64,000 bases of DNA from Parvicella tangerina (lineage in GTDB: Bacteria; Bacteroidota; Bacteroidia; Flavobacteriales_D; Parvicellaceae). Of the stretch, positions 59,140-64,000 are shown one piece after another. The stretch lies in contig NZ_OU015584.1 in assembly GCF_907165195.1 (NCBI RefSeq), positions 620,001-684,000 on the forward strand. The letters run 5' to 3'. The notes below the pieces were generated by a model that was given only the letters and a program-made list of their open reading frames with translations, had not been told where the DNA came from and ran no database searches. Within the stretch, counting starts at the first letter, position 1; each line of letters opens with the position of its first letter. The translations under genes were made by a program, and so were the position numbers.

Positions 59140-61014
59140 ATGTGCGGAATTGTAGGACAGATATTTTATGATCATGAGTTGTTTGTGGATCAATCTGGCA
59201 TGGAGCAAGCTCTTAATAAGTTATCCAAAAGAGGTCCCGATTTCCAAAACTCTTTGACAATCGGTCAAGCGCATCTTGGGCATGCTCGTTTGTCAATAAT
59301 TGACACTTCTGAGCAATCCAATCAACCATTTGTTGATGTTTCTAATCGTTATGGAATAGTTTATAATGGTGAAATATTCAATTTTAGAGAATTAAGAGAA
59401 GTTCTTATCTGCGAGGGTGAATCTTTTAATACGTCTGGGGATACGGAAGTTCTACTAAAGCTACTTATAAAATATGGAGCGGATGCGTTACCCAAACTCA
59501 ATGGATTTTTTGCTTTTTGTTTTTACGATAAAATTAAGAATGAAGCTATCGTAGCGAGGGATCGATATGGTATCAAACCTTTGGTCTACGCAGTTAATGA
59601 AGGGAGGGTGACTTTTGGCTCAGAGATCAAAGCTTTGAATCCATTCATCGGAAGAAGAACTATTGATAAACAATCAATGAGGTATTTCTTTCAATTCAAT
59701 TACATTGCGGCTCCCTATACGATACTCGAAGAAGTTTATAAACTGACACCAGGTAGTTTTCTCAAAGTTGATGGAAACGGTGTCCAAGAAAAAAAGTATT
59801 ACGAACTGAATCACCTACCAGTTTCAACAGGTGATTATCCCTCAGCAAAGAAGAAAGTTTATGACCTATTGCATGATGCAACCGAGAGAAGAATGATTGC
59901 AGATGTGCCAGTGGGAGCTTTTTTAAGTGGAGGTGTAGATAGCAGTATTGTGAGCCTCATTGCTTCAAAGTTTACCCCTTCACTTAATACATTCTCAATT
60001 GGTTTTAAGGATAATCCTTTTTTTGATGAAACAGCTTATGCGGAAATAGTAGCTCGCAAGATCAACTCAAATCATACGGTGCTGAAGTTGAGTAACGATG
60101 ATTTGCTAGAGTCTTTCAGTGACGCTTTGAATTATCTCGATGAACCATTCGCAGATAGTTCTGCCTTGAATATGTATATTTTATCGAAACACACCAAGCG
60201 GAATGCTACGGTTGCCCTATCTGGTGATGGTGCGGACGAGCTGTTTAGCGGGTATAATAAACACAAAGCGTTGTTTGAAGCCGATCAGAAAGGAGTAAAG
60301 AATTTAGCGCTGAGATCAACTGGAGGAATTGTGTCTAAAGTTTTGCCAAAGTCCAGAGAGTCAAAATTAGGAAACTTGGGAAGACAGATCAACAAGTATA
60401 CAGAAGGTCTAAAAATAACAAGAGAGGAGAGGTATATTCAATGGGCATCATTTCTTAATTCAGATCTTGGAGATCAATTGGTGGGAGAACCTTTTAGAAT
60501 CAGAAAAGGGTTTGAGTACTTATCAAATGCCGTTGGTAATTTCAATGATTATCTGACTCGTGATTTTAAGATGGTTCTTGAAGGCGACATGTTACGTAAG
60601 GTTGACGCCATGAGTATGGCCAATAGCCTTGAAGTCCGTACTCCCTTTTTGGATGTAAACCTAGTAGATTATGTGTTTTCGTTGCCAGCAGAGTATAAAA
60701 TTGACAAGCAAAGGAGAAAGAAAATTCTTAAGGAGGCTTTTCAGCAAGAACTTCCGGAAGAAATATTTAACAGGGGAAAGAAAGGGTTCGAAGTGCCTTT
60801 GAAACAATGGTTTTCTTCAGAACTGAAAGAAAGTCTTGATCAGGAGGTTTTTAATGAAGAAAAAATTAAAGAACAAGGTATTTTTCACTGGGAGAGTTTA
60901 GCTCAGTTAAGAACGCTTGCTCAGTCAGGTACGTCAGGTGATACGGTCTATACTATTTGGGCCATGTTGAGTTTTCAGGTGTGGTATCGTAATTATTTAA
61001 ATCAATTCAATTAA
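59140..61014 (+). CDS. asnB: Asparagine synthase (glutamine-hydrolysing)
   Basis: 624 aa. MCGIVGQIF puts the amidotransferase nucleophile Cys at position 2; RGPDFQN, GHARLSIID and YNGEIFNFREL follow. The synthetase half has FLSGGVDSSIVSL (PP-loop) and ALSGDGADELFSGY. It makes asparagine, or amidates a sugar acid in polysaccharide clusters (WbpS-like); its TAATG junction with a GT4 gene and the Wza/Wzc genes beyond point to the latter as a real alternative. Opens the second polysaccharide cluster. Confidence 0.92.
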   Translation: MCGIVGQIFYDHELFVDQSGMEQALNKLSKRGPDFQNSLTIGQAHLGHARLSIIDTSEQSNQPFVDVSNRYGIVYNGEIFNFRELREVLICEGESFNTSGDTEVLLKLLIKYGADALPKLNGFFAFCFYDKIKNEAIVARDRYGIKPLVYAVNEGRVTFGSEIKALNPFIGRRTIDKQSMRYFFQFNYIAAPYTILEEVYKLTPGSFLKVDGNGVQEKKYYELNHLPVSTGDYPSAKKKVYDLLHDATERRMIADVPVGAFLSGGVDSSIVSLIASKFTPSLNTFSIGFKDNPFFDETAYAEIVARKINSNHTVLKLSNDDLLESFSDALNYLDEPFADSSALNMYILSKHTKRNATVALSGDGADELFSGYNKHKALFEADQKGVKNLALRSTGGIVSKVLPKSRESKLGNLGRQINKYTEGLKITREERYIQWASFLNSDLGDQLVGEPFRIRKGFEYLSNAVGNFNDYLTRDFKMVLEGDMLRKVDAMSMANSLEVRTPFLDVNLVDYVFSLPAEYKIDKQRRKKILKEAFQQELPEEIFNRGKKGFEVPLKQWFSSELKESLDQEVFNEEKIKEQGIFHWESLAQLRTLAQSGTSGDTVYTIWAMLSFQVWYRNYLNQFN

Positions 61015-62171
61015 TGCCAAAGATTCTAAGAATAATAAACAGGTTCAATATTGGTGGACCCACTTATAATGCAGCTTACCTTACAAAGTTTCTTTCTGAT
61101 GATTTTGAGACACTTTTAGTAGGCGGCCAAAAAGATGAAACAGAAGATTCGAGTGAGTTCATTTTAAATAGCTTGGGGTTAGAGCCCATGATTATTGAGG
61201 AAATGAAACGAGAGGTTGACTTGAAACAAGATCGTATTGCCTACAAAAAGATAAAAGAGCTCATCGGGGATTATAAACCAGATATCGTGCACACTCACGC
61301 ATCAAAGGCAGGAGCCATAGGTCGGTTGGCTGCACACAAAATGAAAGTCCCTCAGATTTATCACACTTTTCACGGTCATGTTTTTCATTCCTATTTTGGA
61401 AAGGCTAAGACTGCAGTTTATAAAAACATTGAACGAAACCTTGCAAAAAAGAGTACCAGAATCATTGCAATTAGTGATATTCAGAAACATGAATTGTCGA
61501 CAATTCACAAGATTTGTAGTCCAGATAAAATTACGGTTGTTCCGCTTGGGTTTGATCTAGAGCGTTTCCATACTGACATTGAAGAAAAAAGAGCCCGTTT
61601 TAGACAAGAGTGGAAAATAAAAGACAATGAAATTGCTATCGGTATCGTTGGAAGACTAGTCCCCATCAAGAACCATAAGATGTTCCTTGAAGCAGCAAAG
61701 ATGGTCACAGATCAAACCAATAAAACGGTAAAGTTTGTCATAGTTGGTGATGGTGAACTCCGAAATGAATTGGAAGAATATGTAGGTGAGCTGGGATTGA
61801 ACAATGTTGTGTTTACCAGTTGGCAGAAAGATGTAGATATTGTTAATGCCGGACTTGATATCATTGCATTGACTTCAAAAAATGAAGGGACACCAGTAAG
61901 CCTGATCGAAGCCCAGGCATCTCAAAAACCCATTGTATCGACAAGTGTTGGGGGGATTGAAAATATCGTAATACCGAATGAAACAGCACTATTATCACCG
62001 TCAGAAGATGTAACTGCCTTCTCTAGAAACTTATTGCAGCTCGTTGAAAATAAAAGCATGAGAGATGCATTTGCAAGTGGTGGAAGTCATGTGTTGTCAA
62101 ACTTCCATTATAAACGACTTTGTGCAGATTTTGAAAAGATTTATTTAAATGATTACAAGGATACTTTGTGA
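61014..62171 (+). CDS. Family 4 glycosyltransferase
   Basis: 385 aa GT-B enzyme. N-terminal ILRIINRFNIGGPTYNAAYL and DIVHTHASKAGAIGRLAAHKM (acceptor domain), then IGIVGRLVPIKNHKMFLEAA, FVIVGDGELRNELE and ALTSKNEGTPVSLIEAQASQKPIVSTSVGG (donor domain with the EX7E motif). The start overlaps the asnB stop by 1 nt. Sugar and acceptor unknown; it belongs to the second polysaccharide cluster. Confidence 0.94.
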   Translation: MPKILRIINRFNIGGPTYNAAYLTKFLSDDFETLLVGGQKDETEDSSEFILNSLGLEPMIIEEMKREVDLKQDRIAYKKIKELIGDYKPDIVHTHASKAGAIGRLAAHKMKVPQIYHTFHGHVFHSYFGKAKTAVYKNIERNLAKKSTRIIAISDIQKHELSTIHKICSPDKITVVPLGFDLERFHTDIEEKRARFRQEWKIKDNEIAIGIVGRLVPIKNHKMFLEAAKMVTDQTNKTVKFVIVGDGELRNELEEYVGELGLNNVVFTSWQKDVDIVNAGLDIIALTSKNEGTPVSLIEAQASQKPIVSTSVGGIENIVIPNETALLSPSEDVTAFSRNLLQLVENKSMRDAFASGGSHVLSNFHYKRLCADFEKIYLNDYKDTL

Positions 62172-62190
62172 TACAAAGTTCTTTTTATTT
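62163..62190 (+). terminator. Probable weak terminator after the GT4 gene
   Basis: ACTTTG / CAAAGT (6-bp stem, 5-nt loop) followed by a T-rich stretch broken by single C and A bases. The first arm overlaps the end of the gene. It would separate asnB-GT4 from the export genes, which have their own -7 element. Confidence 0.45.
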
Positions 62191-62203
62191 TAAAATTATT
62201 ATT

Positions 62204-62211
62204 TACATTTG
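62204..62211 (+). promoter_or_regulatory. -7 promoter element (export operon)
   Basis: TACATTTG, an exact TAnnTTTG match, 17 nt before the ATG of the Wza-like gene. Confidence 0.5.
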
Positions 62212-62228
62212 TCTCAAATTAATATTCT

Positions 62229-63011
62229 ATGTTTAAATATTCGATTGTAATATCATTAGCCATAGTTGCACTAATATCCAGTTGCACGGTGAATTCCCAT
62301 GTCATGCTAAAGACGCCAAAGGATTTCGTTTTCGATTCCATTCCGTCTGTACAAAGTGATCAATACGTTATCACTCCAGGAGACTTGTTACAATTCAGGT
62401 TATATTCAAATGGAGGATTTTCTGTGATTGATATTACCTCAGGTACTAGTGGGAGTAATGGAGGAAACATAGCGATGGCCCGAGGTTTAAGTGTTTCTTA
62501 TTTAGTTCAGAATGATGGAAATGTCAAAATTCCAATTTTAGGTGAGACACCAATAACGGGTAAGACTATTTTGGAGGCTCAATCTTATTTGGAAGAACTT
62601 TATAGTGAATTTTATGTGGAACCGTTTCTGCAGCTAAATGTTGTTAATAAACGGGTGATTGTCTTTCCGGGAGGAGGAAGTAATGCTCAGGTCGTAACTT
62701 TACAAAATAACACATCTACTCTTCTAGAAGTACTAGCTCAAGTTGGAGGTATATCTCAAAACAGCAAGGCAAGTACGATTAAGGTTATGAGGCTGATCGA
62801 AGGAAAGGAGAAAAGAGAAGTTTACAAAATTGACCTTAGTAAAATTTCGGGATTGCCAGATGGTGATATGGTCATTTTAGCTGATGATATCATCTACGTT
62901 GAGCCGAATGCTAATATAGCGAGGGAGGTTTTACAGGATATCAGCCCGATCATTTCATTGGTATCATCAACGATTGTGTTCTATTTCTCACTAAGAAATT
63001 TAGCCAACTAA
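62229..63011 (+). CDS. Polysaccharide export outer-membrane lipoprotein (Wza-like)
   Basis: 260 aa with a lipoprotein signal (SLAIVALISSC, Cys19). SDQYVITPGDLLQFRLYSNGGF is the start of the polysaccharide export (Poly_export) domain; VKIPILGETPITGKTILEAQSYLEE follows, then a SLBB-like domain with VTLQNNTSTLLEVLAQVGGI, GDMVILADDIIYVEP. A C-terminal helix (about 237-256) may span the outer membrane as in Wza. It forms the exit channel for capsule or exopolysaccharide. 9 nt before the Wzc-like gene. Confidence 0.92.
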   Translation: MFKYSIVISLAIVALISSCTVNSHVMLKTPKDFVFDSIPSVQSDQYVITPGDLLQFRLYSNGGFSVIDITSGTSGSNGGNIAMARGLSVSYLVQNDGNVKIPILGETPITGKTILEAQSYLEELYSEFYVEPFLQLNVVNKRVIVFPGGGSNAQVVTLQNNTSTLLEVLAQVGGISQNSKASTIKVMRLIEGKEKREVYKIDLSKISGLPDGDMVILADDIIYVEPNANIAREVLQDISPIISLVSSTIVFYFSLRNLAN

Positions 63012-63020
63012 GGTTACTCT

Positions 63021-64000
63021 ATGATAAGAGAGGATATTGATAGTGGAAACTCAAACTTTGAAAGTTACAGGCAGAGAATTACTAATTTTAGTAACGACTT
63101 TGAGTTTGGAGTATTTATTTTTCTGTTAAGAAAGTCATTGTGGTTTCTAGTAGTTGCAACTCTATTGGGAGCCGTTTGTGCTTTTCTGTACCTGAGGTAT
63201 ACGCCTAATGTGTATCAAAGTAAATCCGTAATTCAGATTAATATCACGAACCAAGCTGCTGACATTCTTAATGTTGGATACGGTTTTGAGGGAGTGGATG
63301 AGTTAAAAACCCAAGTAGAGTTAATTCGTTCACCAATGTTGGTTGAGCGAACAATTGAATCTATGGATCTTGATGTTGGTTATTATACAAAAGGACAAGT
63401 TCTTGAGGATAACAAATATGGTTCAAACTCTTTTTTAGTATATGACCTTAGTATAGATGATTCAACTCAGGTTGGTAAAAAGTTTTACCTTAATCAAGGT
63501 GATAAAGGTAAGTTTAGTATCGAGTCATTTGACTCTGGAAAGAAGTCTGAAGAGTTTATACAGAATGAGTTGATTGAATTAAATGGAGTAAGTTTTCGAA
63601 TCAAAATAATTTCACCCAAGCAATTAAGTCAAGAACTTCAAACTGATAGAGTCTATTTTCGATTTCAGTCTCCAAGGATTTTGCTTTCAGAGATATCTCC
63701 TAATCTAGATGTAAACGTGCTCAATCCTGGCGCAAAAACGATAGAGGTTTCTCTAAAACATACGAATCCAAAATTCGCTGCTGATTTTGTTAATGAACTG
63801 GTTAAAACCTACGATGAGCATATTTTGAATAAGAAAGGAGTTTCTTCGGATAATATCCTCTCCTTTATCCAGTCTCAGAAGGACTCGGTTGAAGTTCGCT
63901 TAAAAGAAAATGAGAAATTAATTCAAGCGTTTCAAAAGGCTAACGATTTTAAGGGGTCCGCAGGACTGACAACATCTTATTTGAATCAGTTAGAGACCAT
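63021..64000 (+). CDS. Wzc-like chain-length/export protein, truncated by window end
   Basis: ATG at 63021; open for 326 codons to the right edge. An N-terminal membrane helix (LLRKSLWFLVVATLLGAVCAFLYL), the Wzz-type motif YQSKSVIQIN, LKTQVELIRSPMLVERTI, VSLKHTNPKFAADFVNELVKTY and a start of a coiled coil (SVEVRLKENEKLIQAFQ) identify a polysaccharide co-polymerase. In Bacteroidota these usually continue with a second helix and a tyrosine-kinase domain, which is outside the window, so kinase activity is unverified. It follows the Wza-like gene in a two-gene export module. Confidence 0.88.
   Translation, partial: MIREDIDSGNSNFESYRQRITNFSNDFEFGVFIFLLRKSLWFLVVATLLGAVCAFLYLRYTPNVYQSKSVIQINITNQAADILNVGYGFEGVDELKTQVELIRSPMLVERTIESMDLDVGYYTKGQVLEDNKYGSNSFLVYDLSIDDSTQVGKKFYLNQGDKGKFSIESFDSGKKSEEFIQNELIELNGVSFRIKIISPKQLSQELQTDRVYFRFQSPRILLSEISPNLDVNVLNPGAKTIEVSLKHTNPKFAADFVNELVKTYDEHILNKKGVSSDNILSFIQSQKDSVEVRLKENEKLIQAFQKANDFKGSAGLTTSYLNQLET

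Overview
The window is chromosomal DNA from a marine-type Bacteroidota bacterium, most likely in the Flavobacteriales (Cryomorphaceae/Crocinitomicaceae-like), though the rank below phylum is inference. The evidence is AT-rich sequence, promoters with the Bacteroidota -7 element TAnnTTTG, giant Ser/Thr/Asn/Gly-rich surface proteins with SprB repeats, C-terminal type IX secretion (T9SS, type B) sorting domains, a glutamine synthetase III, and a PorE-like envelope protein. There are no rRNA or tRNA genes, insertion sequences, CRISPR arrays or prophage genes, and no gene-free stretch reaches 300 bases.

Layout. 1-4911 (-) is the 5' part of a giant secreted repeat protein that runs off the left edge. 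5077-10006 holds a patatin-like phospholipase with an adjacent outer-membrane barrel gene, a SpoIIAA/STAS-like protein, a secreted M48-like metalloprotease, two uncharacterised envelope proteins and a LETM1-like protein. 10046-15337 (-) has comEC, a Ycf48/BNR-repeat lipoprotein, a SulP anion transporter and a small acidic membrane protein. 15375-26189 (-) is a tightly packed surface-polysaccharide operon led by arsC: FemAB/GNAT-like transferase, GT4, Wzm, Wzt, GT4, O-antigen ligase/polymerase, GT2, Wzx-type flippase, DegT aminotransferase and an outer-membrane protein.

26233-39700 (-) is the most striking region. It is a probable four-gene operon encoding an ECF sigma factor, a membrane-anchored PKD protein with a T9SS type B C-terminal domain, a 113-aa secreted/anchored protein, and a 3729-aa SprB-repeat adhesin with about 34 repeats. 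It looks like a self-contained, sigma-controlled adhesin locus.

39847-62171 is mostly housekeeping on the + strand: mdh, a TatA-like protein, a Na+/Ca2+ exchanger, glutamine synthetase III, the PorE-like OmpA protein, and a co-oriented run purM-prfA-pyrF-DUF2851-K+ channel-dTDP-4-dehydrorhamnose-reductase-like-AGCS symporter-HhH protein-apt-acyl-CoA dehydrogenase. dacB follows on the - strand. From 59140 a second polysaccharide cluster begins: asnB, GT4, a Wza-like export lipoprotein and a truncated Wzc-like protein.

Across the window, several genes have a -7 element only 3-6 nt before the start codon, which predicts leaderless transcripts. In two cases that promoter lies on top of the upstream gene's terminator. 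TTG start codons are unusually common in the polysaccharide operon.
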